NCBI GenBank assembly: GCA_000469685.2
Contig: LS997567.1
Span: 33,139,831-33,203,830 of the forward strand
Reading direction: 5' to 3'
From: Haemonchus contortus
Taxonomy: Eukaryota; Nematoda; Chromadorea; Rhabditida; Trichostrongylidae
DNA: 64,000 nt
The translations under genes and the position numbers were made by a program. The notes under the pieces were generated by a model. The model searched no databases, had not been told where the DNA came from, and saw nothing but the letters and a program-made list of their open reading frames with translations. Numbering within the stretch: the stretch's first letter is position 1; the number at the start of each line of letters is the position of its first letter. Below, piece after piece: positions 32,956 to 44,804 of the stretch.

Positions 32956-33126
32956 TGTGTAGGGCGGTTCAGTGGTTTTGTTGTTGAGGCGGGAGACGAG
33001 TGTAGAAATAACCGTTTATTGTCGGTGTTACCAGCAAGAAGCGCAAGAGCGTAAGCCCATGCTCTTAGGAAGACATGGGGCGGGGCGCGGGGAGCGTCGG
33101 GGTCATCGGGACCATGGACGATGACA
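32956..33126 (-). repeat. BEL A 5' LTR (171 bp)
   Basis: Matches 18,542-18,712 along its length. It would carry the promoter. The flanking TAAAC is at 33,127-33,131. Confidence 0.9.
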
Positions 33127-33131
33127 TAAAC

Positions 33132-33791
33132 TGCTCTACAGTAACTTAAATAAATTGGTAGTTGGTTGCGGCAGTAGAATTAAATCAGAGCAATACTTGT
33201 CGAATGCGGCAGCAGGAATCCGGGAATAAGCGCTCAGTCGAATAATGCAGTGATTAGCGGAGTAGCGCCGTGCAAGACCATCGGCGCTCCAGCTCAATTT
33301 TTGGGGTACGTTCATCCCCCTACCAGGGTAGGGAGGCCTCCCCCCCAGGGTGGGGAGTCAATGGGGTCGGGCTTCTCTGAGCTCTCGCTAAGGTAAGGTC
33401 GCAGAGGAAAACATCACATGATTATCGAGGACTCTCAGGATTCTTCACCTGTTTATAGGAAAAATCTTTGCTCCATTCCAACCATCTTGACACAGAACGA
33501 AGGCAAAAACCCCATTTGAACGTTCGCGCCCTTCGCAAACATTTCCTTGGGAAGGCTCTCCCCTTCCCCACCCTGGGCGTTATGCATACGGCCCTTTGTT
33601 GCGTTCTTCGTACGTCCCCCTTAATTACGGTGAGACTAACATGCCGGGAAAATTTTGTTTCTGTGGACTACCGTAGGGATTAGTGTGCATCTCTAGTTTT
33701 TGTTTTTGTTGTCGGGTTTGCTTTCTGCCGTTAAATGCTTTTCATTATAGCGCGAACTTCTTGCAGTCTTGGATGCGAGACGAAATTCATA
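33132..33791. other. Intergenic region upstream of the BAR gene
   Basis: GC-rich stretch with runs such as CCTACCAGGGTAGGGAGGCC at 33,340. A TTCTTGCAG at 33,758-33,766, 25 bases before the BAR start codon, could be a spliced-leader acceptor. The minus strand holds an open patch at 33,465-33,540 ending at CAG|GTGAAG, but its phase does not fit gene A. Confidence 0.35.
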
Positions 33792-33853
33792 ATGGAAAAA
33801 GCGAAAAAAGATGTCGGACAGAAATTCCGTCGCATCAGGCACAACCTTGTTAA
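33792..33853 (+). CDS. BAR-domain protein gene, exon 1 (start codon)
   Basis: First coding exon of a 227-residue protein (684 coding nt over seven exons, all phases consistent). It starts ATG at 33,792 and encodes MEKAKKDVGQKFRRIRHNLV plus two bases before AA|GTGAGT. A basic, amphipathic N-terminus is common in N-BAR proteins. The acceptor-like TTGCAG at 33,766 suggests a 25-base leader; it contains an out-of-frame ATG at 33,773, so the start is not certain. Confidence 0.7.
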
Positions 33854-34033
33854 GTGAGTTTGCTTTGTTTGTTTTTGGAGTACCAGCATTGTGACTGACA
33901 CAGTAACAAATTCCGGGACACTATCCTATGATGTTTTGCTGGTTCGCTGCTTTCTAACTGAAATGAGTTTTGTTTGTCGTTTAATTAATTTTATTATCTA
34001 GTTCCTTACGCATTATTGTAGCTTTTTGTTTAG

Positions 34034-34184
34034 CTCAAATAAAATAGATGATGATGATCTAAAGATTGTGAGCGCTCTTGAACATCGCAATCAGAAGGTC
34101 ATCAATGCGATCTCATTATACCGGAAACATGTATCTAACACTATTAAAACAGGTCTCCGAGAAGAAAACGTTGATAAACGTCGG
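34034..34184 (+). CDS. BAR-domain protein gene, exon 2
   Basis: Acceptor TTTTTGTTTAG, donor CGG|GTAAGT. It encodes residues 21-71, starting with an acidic patch (KIDDDDL) and then a long helix with SLYRKHVSNTIKTGL. The pattern and position resemble helix 1 of the BAR domain of RICH/ARHGAP17-type proteins. BAR domains form curved dimers that bind and bend membranes; this is family knowledge, not shown directly here. Confidence 0.75.
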
Positions 34185-34423
34185 GTAAGTAATTTGAATT
34201 CGAAAATTTCATTCTTACGGTTTTAGAAGCAGCTTGCGTACGACAACGTGGTCGTCAGTACAGACAACGATTTAAAGTCCCCTCACGGCTACTATAGCGA
34301 GAAATACACCTATTTGCTAGGATACCAGTTATGAAATAAAGTAGTGGCTTTTTTCGCTGCACAGCGGTTGTAAATATGTAACATCATGGTCTTATCAAAG
34401 TCTTGTTCGATAAGCGATTCCAG

Positions 34424-34558
34424 AAAAAGGTTGACGAGTTCGCGCTATGTGCGGATTTACGTGACATTTCAACGGATCTGGAGGCGTCTCATACCACTTG
34501 TCTCCACCGGGTCATCTTGAAGATTAGCCAAGCCTTGCAGATTATTGTCGACGAAAAG
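34424..34558 (+). CDS. BAR-domain protein gene, exon 3
   Basis: Acceptor GATTCCAG, donor AAG|GTATCA, phase 0 at both ends. It encodes residues 72-116 (KKVDEFALCADLRDISTDLE and on, ending IIVDEK). In RICH-type proteins the same KK...L......S.L..... pattern opens helix 2. Confidence 0.75.
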
Positions 34559-34849
34559 GTATCACAATTTAAGGAAAAATATTTCGATTTCTCAATTCAC
34601 TGTTCTCTGATGAATTAATAGACTGTTTTCCTATATCTGTAGTGTTGTATGAACGAATTAACAAACAGTATGATATCATTTCATGAGATGATCCTCGGGA
34701 ACCGAATGGAGTTTAGGGGGTTAGTCTGCAGTGGTTAATCAATACGCTGTGATGTGATGCTTATCTGCAAAAACTTCTTTAGTTTTGAATTGTTTCCTTT
34801 CAACGTTTTGCGATTTTTTAATGTGTTGTATTCAAACTTACTAGACTCG

Positions 34850-35106
34850 TTATTACACTCGAGCATGAACAGAGTCTAGCGTTCCGTGTGCGCTACACGG
34901 AGGTGCCAATGGCAGTTGCCTTTTGGGAAGAAGGTGTTCACTTCAATTCTCAACCACAAACTAGCCATGAGCGACAAACAAAGATTCGCGTTTCGGCTTA
35001 TGAAAACTGGGATCCTAACAAAAATTCATTCGGAACTTCCCTGACTCAAATGTCGGTGCTATTCAACGTAATGACAGAAGCTCATGAGGCATTCCAAAAT
35101 CTATGA
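34850..35106 (+). other. Coding-like frame inside intron 3 of the BAR gene
   Basis: Open from about 34,847 to a stop at 35,106, with plausible protein composition (VSAYENWDPNKNSFGTSL). It cannot join exon 3 in frame (phase 0 from the nearest acceptor meets a stop). It may be a decayed exon or a fragment of another gene or element. Confidence 0.25.
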
Positions 35107-35362
35107 AGCTTAGGAGCTTGAACCAATATGGCCTTTCCACATATGGTTTTATACCTAACACTTTCAATGCCACCACCGATCTGAAAGAGGTGGATTCTGA
35201 TCACAGCTGTTTCTTGGACGGCTCCTCGTTCCTTTAGCCCGTCACGTTGATTTCAAAGTTGCTCAAGGTAGCTAATAAATTGCATTCGGTTTTTACCTCC
35301 GGAGGCAACAATACTCTTTCAACTTGCGCTGAGTAATACTGCTTTTAGACAGACTATTGCAG

Positions 35363-35474
35363 ATAAAACACGACATGATGATCGAAAAACGAGTTCTTGA
35401 CGATTTGGTTCAATTTCAAGAAATGGAGAAAGCTTTATGTAAAAGTAAAGAACGTTTGAGTAACGCATTCACAG
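35363..35474 (+). CDS. BAR-domain protein gene, exon 4
   Basis: Acceptor ACTATTGCAG, donor ACAG|GTAAAT. It enters in phase 0 and leaves in phase 1. It encodes residues 117-154, with MIEKRVLDDLVQFQEMEKAL, a clear BAR signature (E..VL..L.....E.EKA......L). The next exon lies 14.6 kb away, across the nested transposon block. Confidence 0.8.
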
Positions 35475-37640
35475 GTAAATGCTTTCCATTTTGTGGAGAT
35501 GTTTGAATAACTCTTGTGCTATTGCTATCACCTCGTTGTACTGACTATTCATGAATTCTTTTTTACAATTTCTATTTCAAACTGTTGCAAAGTTCATATG
35601 CTTTCGAGTAAACGTATATGACGTTCTGGTAAGCATTTATGTGACGAAATGTGTGCACGGTTCGACTATTCGCTTGATAAGTTCATAAGCATTGGCGTTT
35701 CCTTCTTTTATCTGTATGATACGACTCACCTACGAAGCAGCAGTGTGACTGTCCAATCTTGTTGAAGGGGGGGGGGGGGGGGGGGAAGCGAGAGACAACC
35801 TTCTGCATCTCATTCGTATGGTACTACAGCTTGTCAGTTTTGATCACTATAGTAGTTGAAGTGAGTTGCGCTCAGATTCCCTGGTATAATCTGAAGTGCT
35901 GGTAGGCAAATCGGTTGTTTTGATTTTATCCTGTGTTGCTTGCGACGCAGAACGTGTTAGTGTGCTCCGGGGGGCGCGCGATTCACGCGTGACCCCATTA
36001 GAGCTCATCGCGCACGCAGCAACGTTTCAGTACCTTTCTGTTGGGATGGACCAAATAAATTTGCAGTAGTCCACGGCTTCACCATGAATAGAGCAAATCT
36101 CTTTACTATGGCAGAAAAGCCCATTCGAAATTGATAATTTACCTCATAGGTCAACAATTTACTTGCCAAACGGTCAAAATAAGAACAACTTCAAATTTTT
36201 TGGTTCTAGTTAACGCAATCCTTCTGTAAACGTGCATAGTAGGTCATTTCTTTACTTATTCTACTTATGAGTTCTTATTCCTTCCGTTATGATGGTAGGC
36301 ATGATGTTTTAGCGCGTTCTGTCCAATGACCTCATTATATTTACGCGTGAATCGCACCACACCCGTGTGCTCCACTTGAAGCAGAATCGGGAGATGCGAA
36401 GGTGAAAGAGGCCTGTTCATATTAAACTGCTCTCTTTCACTTCTACTATCACGTCATCAAAAGTTGGATTAGATACTAGGAGCAAATGAAATAACTCTAT
36501 GACTTGTTCAGTGTTTCGTTTCAAGATCCTAACAAGAAAATGATGGAAATCCAAGCATTTCATCGGTTTGCCAAGCCCGTTATAGCCTTGCTGTTTTGTT
36601 TGGCAAATCAGTGATCGCTACAGCTAATTAATTGACGATGTAGGTGGAGTAGAGGGGAACTTTTTCAAGAACATTTCCGAGCCGTGAAACTTCACCGATA
36701 GCGAGACCCAAAAATTAATTTTAGGGAGATGGATCTCGTTCAAAATGTTAACAACAGGGGCTGATTCACATGGCAAGCATCTCTGAACTCTAGGTTTTTA
36801 TCTCTGAGTTTATTGACGGTTTTATTATGATTTCAGTACTTCCTACGAGGTCTCTGCCACTTTGAGCAAGGTCTCTTTTCTTCTTTCAGCTTGGTGTATT
36901 CAGTGCAGTCTTCCTTTTTTGTGTTTGACTTTATTCCTTTGGGTCATTATGTGTTGTTTTTACTGACCGGCTTTTTTTCCTGTTGGCCGATCCGATTGGA
37001 CTCTGTCGTACAAAACCAGTCACCTAAGCGTTTACTGATCGTGACGTGACAGTCGACACTTTTTCATACCGCCTAACAGACTTACGAATGCATCGCGTGT
37101 TGCTACTTATCTTGTGTCAAAGCTACATCCAAACTTCCTTTATTTATTTGCTAGCATTCGAGCCCACTATTGCGATTCCTACATAACAGTTCTCCAATTT
37201 ACGAGTAGGTTCCTCTTTCTGTTCTGTAATAGATAGTGTGCTGAATCGTGTTTCATTGTATGTATTTGGTCAGGTACTGTATATTTGTTCTGTGACATTT
37301 ATACTTGAACAAATGTTCATCCATCACACCTATCAAAATGGTGTATAAACACCGTTTCGTGTATATTCATTAATTCTTGTTTATGTCTAGCTAACATCGC
37401 ACTGCTGCCTGTCCTAAGGACATAACAACTACGATTAGGGCAGCAACGTCGAGGAGCATGCCATCAAAATGACACCACCTGGCCGAGGTATATCATGCAC
37501 GCAAACCAGTCAAAGATGACTCGAGAATCTTTGAAGCCGTGGCTGATACGGAATTTGCACTGTTCAGACAAGGAGGAAGTGGTCCAAGGATAAATCTGGT
37601 CTATTAGCAGATACACTGAAAGAAATACTGCTGGGAATCG
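35475..37640. other. Start of the 14.6-kb intron 4 of the BAR gene
   Basis: No exon was recognised. A homopolymer of about 20 G is at 35,767-35,786. An AATCGGGAGATGCGAAGG patch at 36,384 follows an AG but runs quickly into a stop; the true continuation is at 50,111. Confidence 0.5.
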
Positions 37641-38020
37641 GCATACTGTCAGTGCCGCTTAGGGTCGAACACTGCACCATGACGTCAGCACAATCAGTCG
37701 TCACCGCGCACCTGATACAAACGCGTCATTGGTCGCACTGGAGATTTCCAGAAGTGCCCGGATATGAATATCAAAGGACATACCACCCGCCTCCAATTAG
37801 ACATAGGCGCCGATGTAGCCATCGTATCACGTCCAAGCAGGGTGCAGCTCGGAAAGTCGTGTTCGCAGAAGACCGCCAGCAGACCGTTATTGAAGAAACC
37901 AACGATCTGTCATTACCGCTACCTTCTACGGTAACTTCGAGACCGTTGTGCGACGATTCGGTGATAGTTTGCTCGAACCATAGAATCTTTATGAAATGTT
38001 TACCGCGTTTACAAGTCATA
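37640..38020 (+). pseudogene. Ty3/Gypsy-like protease fragment
   Basis: One frame at about 37,795-37,850 reads LDIGADVAIVSRPSRVQLGK, like the retroviral-type aspartic protease of Gypsy elements (LDTGADV..IS....LG.P). No LTR or reverse transcriptase was found next to it. Confidence 0.4.
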
Positions 38021-38107
38021 AAATACAACCTCCTTCCATCACAAAGGTTACATCTTCCTTCCAGCACAAAGGCTAATCTGAGTAATCATGCAACCTTGGT
38101 TATTTTG

Positions 38108-38469
38108 AAAGCACAGTTCACGATAATTTGGGTAATCCAGATTATGACGAAAAATGGAAAATAATGTGAAAAAAGGGCGATGAAGGCGAGGAATGTGCGT
38201 GATTCGGCGTTTTGAAAGTAATAAAAGGCTTAGAGAAAATCTTTAGAAAGGGGACTGGGCGAGAAGACCAGAAAAATGACGAAGAACGCGTGTTTGGACG
38301 AGCTGTACAATGTGTGTCATTGCGCATGTATGGGTCTTGCTGCGACTAGCTGACTACAGTAAGTAAAATGTTCTCTGAAATTCATTCATCCACAATCATA
38401 AGTTTAAAAAAAATCTTATTAGCAGCAAAAATAGCCCACTTTTTTCAGCCTCTTGGGGTAGAAAATTAA
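38108..38469. mobile_element. AAGGCAC/TA MITE, left part (split)
   Basis: Begins AAAGCACAGTTCACGAT and is collinear with 62,410-62,770. It stops at TTAA where a piggyBac remnant starts; the right part resumes at 49,470 and ends at 49,916. Confidence 0.75.
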
Positions 38470-38554
38470 CCCATTGACGACCATGTAGTCCATATGTGGA
38501 CTGCACTTTTTCGGCCACGTGGGACCGTGCAGTCCACATGTGGACTGCAGTTGT
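38470..38554. mobile_element. piggyBac-like element, left part
   Basis: Starts CCCATTGACGACCATG directly after TTAA (38,466-38,469), the piggyBac target, and has an internal TAGTCCATATGTGGACTGCA palindrome. The mirror end ...ATGGTCGTCAATGGG lies at 49,455-49,469. BEL B is inserted at 38,554. Confidence 0.7.
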
Positions 38555-38792
38555 TGTCGTGGTCAACTACGACTTCTCCAATTTCCCATCACTTATCGTT
38601 CGCTTATTGTATCATCATATACTCATTCGGTAACATTCCTCTTGTTCTTATCCCGTCACGTGTGCTGTTCTTAGTTGATCATCTGTGAATGCACCTGTAA
38701 CATCTGTAATGTTTGCCAACGTATATAAGCACTCGGAAATATTGTAGCATGCTTTTGGGTCAATGAACTGCTTCCACTGAACGATCTACACA
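38555..38792 (+). repeat. BEL B 5' LTR (238 bp)
   Basis: Aligned with 48,685-48,922. It contains ACGTATATAAGCACTC, a TATA-like promoter element, about 65 bases before its end. Begins TGTCGTGG. Confidence 0.9.
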
Positions 38793-38796
38793 GTTT

Positions 38797-38808
38797 TGGT
38801 GCATCGGC
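38797..38808 (+). promoter_or_regulatory. BEL B primer-binding site (tRNA-Gly type)
   Basis: TGGTGCATCGGC, the same 12 bases as in BEL A, fits the 3' end of tRNA-Gly. Confidence 0.75.
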
Positions 38809-39021
38809 TGAGGCAAGATAAGTTTAGAATCAAGAACGGACAAGATCGGATCGGCACCCGCCGAGGCGAAGACAAGAAATGCGCAGAGGTTCGCTACCCA
38901 CAGAGGTGAAGACAAGGGACCGTCAGAGGTTCAGCACCCTCAGAGGTGAAAATAACCTACTCGCAGTGGTTGGATACATCAGAGGTTCGGCACTAACAGT
39001 GGTGCACAAAGCACTGGTACA

Positions 39022-40577
39022 ATGCAGTCCATCATCCACGGTAAACCGATACTGCACAACGTTCTGACGCTGAAGTCGCTCGTTGCGAACTTCCAGATAT
39101 ACACAGCTGAGCAGACTTACTCAGGCAACTCGGACGAGGTACGGTGTGAGGAAACATTGCAAGCAATAGACTTGATAAGAGGGAGTAGGTCACAGATTGA
39201 CGCTGCAAAAACGAGCTTGCAAGCGCTAATCGAGCAAATGAAAGAAAGCTATGACAGCACCAAGAGCAAGGAAGAGAAAAAGATCCTTCTCCAAGACATT
39301 GCATTGAGAAGATAGAGGAAGCAACTCACTTCAATGACGTGATTAAAGAAGCCATCGATCTCCACTTCATGTTGGGAACACACCTAACTGAGGCCATCAG
39401 CAACGGAAAAAGGCTGGAGCGTAAACTAGGCATCTACGGAAAAACAGGATCACACACGGCGCGGCCCAGGAATGACATCCACGGAGGGCCTCCAGGCTGG
39501 GATAGCGGAAACGAAGCATCCAGACAGCCTCCTTTCACTGCGCCCTCAATCGCACCACCTAGAGTAAGTGTGCCAGTCTTTACTGGGAAGGAAGAAGAGT
39601 TCCCAGAGTTCTGGGCTGTCTACGAACAACTCGTGCACAACAACCCGACACTCAGCACAACCGAAAAAATGCTCTTGCTAAAAGAAAGCCTCCAATGCAA
39701 AGCGGACAAGTCAATTCGAGGTATACAGTTGATCCCTCAGAACTAAGAGTGGATGATCAAAACGCTACACAAGAAATATGCCAATAACCCCGCCAACAGG
39801 GCCCGCATAGTACAACAACTGAATGAGTTGCCAAGAGCCTCCAGAACAGCGGAAAGCTGTGAGAAGGTGTTTGATGACATATGCATGCTTTTAAATCAGA
39901 TGTTCTCTACAGGACAGAATATACGAGCTTGCAAAGACGCCTTATGGACAGAGGTAATACTGAAGAAATTCCCCAAAGATATTGTAGAGCCGGTACTCCT
40001 GAAAAGGCGGGAGCGCGATGATCTCACAGTGGATTCCATTTTGGACTTCATCAGCGGCGAGATATCCGTCAAGGCGCACGTTCAGTCAAGACTCCGACCC
40101 TATGATCAAGCGAACCGAGAGAGTGCGAATCGCATAAATAATACAATACAACTCTGGGCAATTTGCGAAACTAGTGCCCATTTCACATGGTAGTGCCAAT
40201 CCAAGCTGCCCGTAAGCAAGAAAAGAGAAACCGTGGCTCTAAAGCGCCTCTGCTGGAAATGCTACTCGCCAAAACACACAAGTGCACTGTGCTCAAGAAA
40301 TAATTGCCGTCTGTGTGGAAGGATGCATCACATCGAGCTGTGTTTCACGACCAAAAACACAGCCGTGCATGGTAACTCAGAGCACAACACAACTTCGCTT
40401 AGCGAAGAGGAACAGCGCGGCCAAAGAGTTTTCGCCAAGCGAATGAGCACTACGTCAGGAAAGCTGTATTCCAACACGGATCCACAACCGCGCCAAAAGT
40501 ACACTGCCAACACACACATTGAGTGCGACGGGAGGACATATCCAGATGACGTTGCTGAATGTGACCAACTCCGGTAA
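39022..40577 (+). pseudogene. BEL B Gag with zinc knuckles
   Basis: Open pieces at 39,022-39,315, 39,339-39,746, 39,753-40,193 and 40,233-40,577, with one frameshift near 39,300 and in-frame stops between the others. Landmarks: EEFPEFWAVYEQLVHNN and LLKESLQCKADKSIRGIQL (capsid-like part), then LCWKC....H....C and CRLCGRMHHIELC (zinc knuckles). Confidence 0.85.
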
Positions 40578-40639
40578 GAGGAAGAAACGACCGAACGTCA
40601 CACCAACATAAACTGCAACGCCTTGTCGCCGAAAAATGA

Positions 40640-41452
40640 GCAAATAGCTCTAATGACAGCCGAGATATTCATCTGGAACTACGGTACGCAGAGCTTTGAG
40701 AAAGTCATTTTTTCTTTGACACTGGCGCTCAGAAGACGGCAATTCAGGAAGATCTCGCATGTCGCTCAAAGCTGCGGACACTGAAAACAGAGACATGCAT
40801 CATGTCTGGTATAGGAGGAACAACTGAGACATTCCAAAGTAACATCGTGCACGCGAAGATCGGCACGGCCTACGGAAGAGATCTGGAAATATTGATACAG
40901 ACAAAACCTATATTGACAAATGGTTTCCCTGCGGTCAAAATAGGCCCCGTCGATCAGCAGTTTCTCGAAAAACGGAACCTCCTCGTCTGTAATCCAAATG
41001 TGAGAGGGGAGCACCACATACCCAACATCTTGGTAGGCCTAGACCACTACTACAGTTTCGTCCTCGACAGCGGCAAGCACCTCACGACTCCTTCAGGCTT
41101 GCGAATAGCTAATACAATTTTCGGCCCTACACTGTATGGGCGTGGATCATCTGATATAAGCGGTGGCACTCTCACAACCCCTTCCCTTTCCTACAATACG
41201 ACAGCAATTGAAGAGACGGAAAGCGAACTGCTCAGTGAACCTTTCGAACTCGAGGGTCTCGGAATCACCTCCGATGAATGCACAGGGAACAACAACTTTC
41301 TTGAATATCTCAAAAAATACTCTGACCAAGTTTCATTCGAGAATGGATACGTCACAGCTCCATTCCCGTTGAAAAGCACTGTGCAAAATCTGGCAGACAA
41401 CTACAGTACAGCCTTAAAGCGGTTGATGAATCTCTACATTCATCTAGAATAA
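40640..41452 (+). pseudogene. BEL B aspartic protease and linker to reverse transcriptase
   Basis: FFFDTGAQKTAIQE gives the active site D-T-G (40,718-40,726). The frame from 40,802 then has MSGIGGTTETF, IPNILVGLDHYY and IANTIFGPTLYGRG. A frameshift near 40,700 separates the end of gag from it. Confidence 0.8.
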
Positions 41453-42320
41453 AGCACTATTCAAAAGGAGTGGTATAGCAAAACACTCAAACAGTATGAA
41501 GATGACGACGTCATCGAACGAGTAGAAGATGACGCTCCTGGCTCCGTTGGGGTGTACTATATGCCCCATTCAGGCGTGTGGAAACCTCACAAGCAAAAAC
41601 CGTTGCGTGTTGTATTTGACGCCTCCTCGAAACGCAAAGGACAACTCTCCCTCAATCACGTCACCTGTAAAGTAGAATCACTCGTGAATAAGATTCATGA
41701 CATTCTCATAGCAAGTAGAACATGCAAGATCATATTGGTGCGTGATATCGAAGCAGCCTTCACTCGAATAAGACTGAAAGAAAGTCATAGAGACCTTTGT
41801 AGGTTTCTTTGGCTCAAAGATGCTAGCAAGCCCCCTACTCAAGACAACATCATAGAATACCTATTCAAGAGACTAGATATGTGCCTTCCCTCATTCTTGC
41901 AAAGCAAAATAACGACCTAGCCAAAGAGATGGCGAAAATCTCTATGTCGACAAAATACTGCTCTCGGCGGATATGCCATCAGAAGCTCTCAAAAAGTACC
42001 ACGAAAGCGAAGCATTGCTTGCAGAAATCGAAATGAACCTCAGAGAGTACGTATCTAAAATTCACACGAAGTCAATAGTGCCATTCCCGTATATGACAGA
42101 GCCCCTAGCGAGACCATAAAATTACTGGGAGTAACCTATAATACCGAATCTTACGAATTCACGCTTGAGCTCAAATTACCTGACAACAAAAATTTGACGA
42201 AAAGAGACGTTCTCAGTCAACTGAATTCCGTATACGACCCGCTAGGAATAGCAGCACCTTTAACCATCCACCTGAAACACATAATGAGAGAGTTATACGA
42301 CCGCACTATCGAGTGAAAAG
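41453..42320 (+). pseudogene. BEL B reverse transcriptase, with a central deletion
   Basis: YYMPHSGVWKPHKQKPLRVV and ILVRDIEAAF (first Asp) are followed by FKRL, and then the sequence jumps at about 41,880 to LYVDKILLSAD (catalytic YVDK at 41,943-41,954). The region between, including the PFG motif seen in BEL A, is missing. The thumb has NSVYDPLGIAAPL. Confidence 0.8.
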
Positions 42321-42370
42321 AGCCAGTCTCGAAAGACCTGGCTGATATCTCGAAAGACACCATTTCTAAA

Positions 42371-43085
42371 ATGAACAGCATTTCTTTATCAGTCCTTCGC
42401 TTCCCTTTCGAAGATAACATCGACTCATTCTCACTCTGGGTATTCTCAGACGCTAGCATTCAAGCATTAGCAGTGTGCGTCTATTTCCGAAACGAAAATG
42501 CCTTGAAGGTATCTCCGCTAACGAGTGGAAAGACCAGGCTCACACCGAAAAAAATCAAGCAGACTATACCGAAACTTGAACTGTTGGCCATACTCATGGC
42601 CGTGCGTCTCGGAAAGACACTTGTCACAGCCAGCAAAAAGCCAGTTTTCCCACATCAATATCCTAAGCGATAGTGAGATAGCCTAATCTTGGGTAACAAG
42701 TAAAGGCAGTTTACCCGTCTTTGTGGAAACCAGAGGTACCGTATTATGAAGGTGAAACAGGCTGTAGAGACCCAAGGGGCGTCAATAAATTTCTGGCATG
42801 TTCCAACAGACAAAAACCCTGCCGACGCTGGAACGCGTGGAACGGATTCAGAACACTTCCACAAGCTTCCATGGATTATTGGGCCAAACTGACTTCATGA
42901 AGCACAAACACCCTCCCCGTTGGTATGAAAATCACAATTGCGAGTGACACCCTCGAGGCACAGGATGAAGATGCGGCGGATATAAATACGACAAGCTTGC
43001 ACATCGCAAGAACATCTCTACCCGATTCACCTGCAGCCCAGAGTCTTCTCTCACTTGCTCGCTTCTCTCGCCTAGATTAGGTCAT
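42371..43085 (+). pseudogene. BEL B RNase H
   Basis: Includes LWVFSDASIQALAVCVYFRN (RNase H first Asp), PKLELLAILMAV (catalytic Glu) and a following DSEIA-like and PADAGTRG-like stretch in other frames. Several frameshifts. Confidence 0.7.
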
Positions 43086-43092
43086 ACGGACA

Positions 43093-44650
43093 ATGGCCAG
43101 AGTGTGCAAAACCATCTGTTTGTGGATAGACAAAGTCAACAGAAGAAAGACTAGTAGCACTCCGATATGTTTGGAAACGTTCCGCCGGTTCAGTCTATCT
43201 TGGAACATAACCGCTGACGAGTTCTCCATGAGCGAAACCATACTGCTTGCAGACCTACACAAATCAATTTCCGTAGAGGACCTTCGCAAAAGGTTCGCTC
43301 AGAAACAAGTCTTTCGCGACAGCGCGGGCATCATACGGCATCAGTCCCAGTTGCAGAACTCGGCCGTCCCCGAGGACACCAAAAATCCTGTCTATGTCGA
43401 CAAGGACTCCGACCTAGCGAGACTCATTCTCAGTGATATTTATCACAAAAACGCACATAGTGGCAAAGACCACACGTTGTGTATTGCAAGAGCATGGTTT
43501 TGGATACCACGATCGTCAGGTGCCTTCAAGAAAATGGCAAAACAATGCGTCACATGCAAAAAATGGCAAGGAATTCCGTTCGGCGCCCCGGAAATGCCAT
43601 CAATACCAAAGGATAGAGTCATTTTGGCAAAACCTTCCGAGAAAATCGGATGCGACTTCATGGGACCATATCAGATCAAAGAGTACAATAAGTGCTACAT
43701 CTGCCTTTACACATGCCTCACAACCAGAGCTGTTCACCTCGAAGTGGTGGAAGTCATGTCAGCAGTAGCGTTTCTTCGTTCATTCAAACGCTTCATGTCT
43801 CGACGTGCCATTCAAACTAATCCGTAGCGACTGCGGCTCCAACTTTAAACTTGGGCAACGCGTAATAGAAACCATGTTTGGTTCGAATCCTGACGCAGGC
43901 GATGCTAGCGAAACCTGCGTAATGTCATATTGCGCTACACATAGAGTACAATGAATATTCAACTCCCTGAAGCACCGTGGATGGGTGGCGCTTGGGAACG
44001 CCTGGTTGGCACGGTCAAGCGCGCTTTCAATAAATCAGCGGAAAGAAAAAAGCTAAATTACACAGAGTTCCTCACGATCATAACAGAAATCGAAGCCATA
44101 GTTAATACACGGCCACTCACAGCTTGTTCAGCCAACGTTGAGGACATACCCCTACGGCCAATTGACTTCTTACAGAAATCACTAAAATATGCACTTCCGG
44201 CTTCTGACCACGAAGAAATCGACGATCCCACTTTCGATCCGCAACTAATACAGTCAGTCACCCAAGCTAAACAGGCTCTCGAAAGTAGCGAACAGATAGC
44301 TCAAAAGTTCTGGGAACGATGGCACATGGAATACCTAACAGCATTACGCGAGGTCCAGCGCTCGCGACTGAAGCAACGTCGGCATGCATGATCAAGAGAG
44401 CCAACAGTTGGGGAAATCGTTCTGATAGAACAAGAAAATATTCCACGTGGTAGTTGGTGCCGCGGGAAAATAGTCGAACTTGTGAAAAGCACGGACGAAC
44501 AAGTACGATCACTTAAGATATTGCTGCCTAATGGACATGTATGGCACAGGCCACTCAACAAGATCTATCCCTTGGAGACCCCATCCTCGAGCCGAAACGA
44601 AGTTCAGGAGTCACCAGAAGACAACAGTGGACCCTCTGAACAATAAACAT
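43093..44650 (+). pseudogene. BEL B integrase
   Basis: The zinc-binding part (IYHKNAHSGKDHTL, CVTCKKW) and the core with first Asp (GCDFMGPY) are in one frame to 43,827. The second Asp (SDCGSNF) follows after a frameshift, and the Glu (GGAWERLVG) is in the frame 43,951-44,391. A C-terminal segment with NIPRGSWCRGKI and LNKIYPLE follows. DDE residues are all still present. Confidence 0.85.
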
Positions 44651-44804
44651 GCGAAACCGATCCGGCAGAACACCGCCCTTCGCGACAGGCCAAACTCTAG
44701 GCGAAAAAAGTAATACAAGATGCGATAAGATCATTGAGTACCAGCAATGAACCAAAACGCACGTCGCTACCGTCAGTCTATCGGCACCACATATTTCACT
44801 CCTC

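Larger units (their letters stand above)
18542..33126 (-). mobile_element. BEL/Pao LTR retrotransposon A with envelope (14.6 kb including insertions)
   Basis: Minus-strand element bounded by 171-bp LTRs (32,956-33,126 and 18,542-18,712) and a TAAAC target duplication. Order from 5' LTR: tRNA-Gly-type primer site, gag, zinc knuckles, aspartic protease, reverse transcriptase, RNase H, integrase, envelope, a Cys/His-rich accessory frame, polypurine tract, 3' LTR. It carries three later insertions (RTE, foldback, Mutator-like MITE). Without these it would be about 9.7 kb. Frameshifts and stops in gag and pol make it non-autonomous now, but integrase-envelope is open over 892 codons, so decay is recent. 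Confidence 0.9.

Noticed and set aside
33409..33540. Minus-strand patch ending at CAG|GTGAAG as an upstream exon of gene A
   Set aside because: Its phase-0 donor does not fit the exon candidate at 18,422-18,495, and no acceptor was found.
34888..35106. Open frame as BAR exon between exons 3 and 4
   Set aside because: Its frame cannot be reached from the phase-0 donor at 34,558 without a stop, and its sequence does not look like a BAR helix.
36384..36420. AATCGGGAGATGCG patch as the continuation of BAR exon 4
   Set aside because: It reaches a stop after about 12 codons, while 50,111 gives a perfect phase match and continues the BAR pattern.
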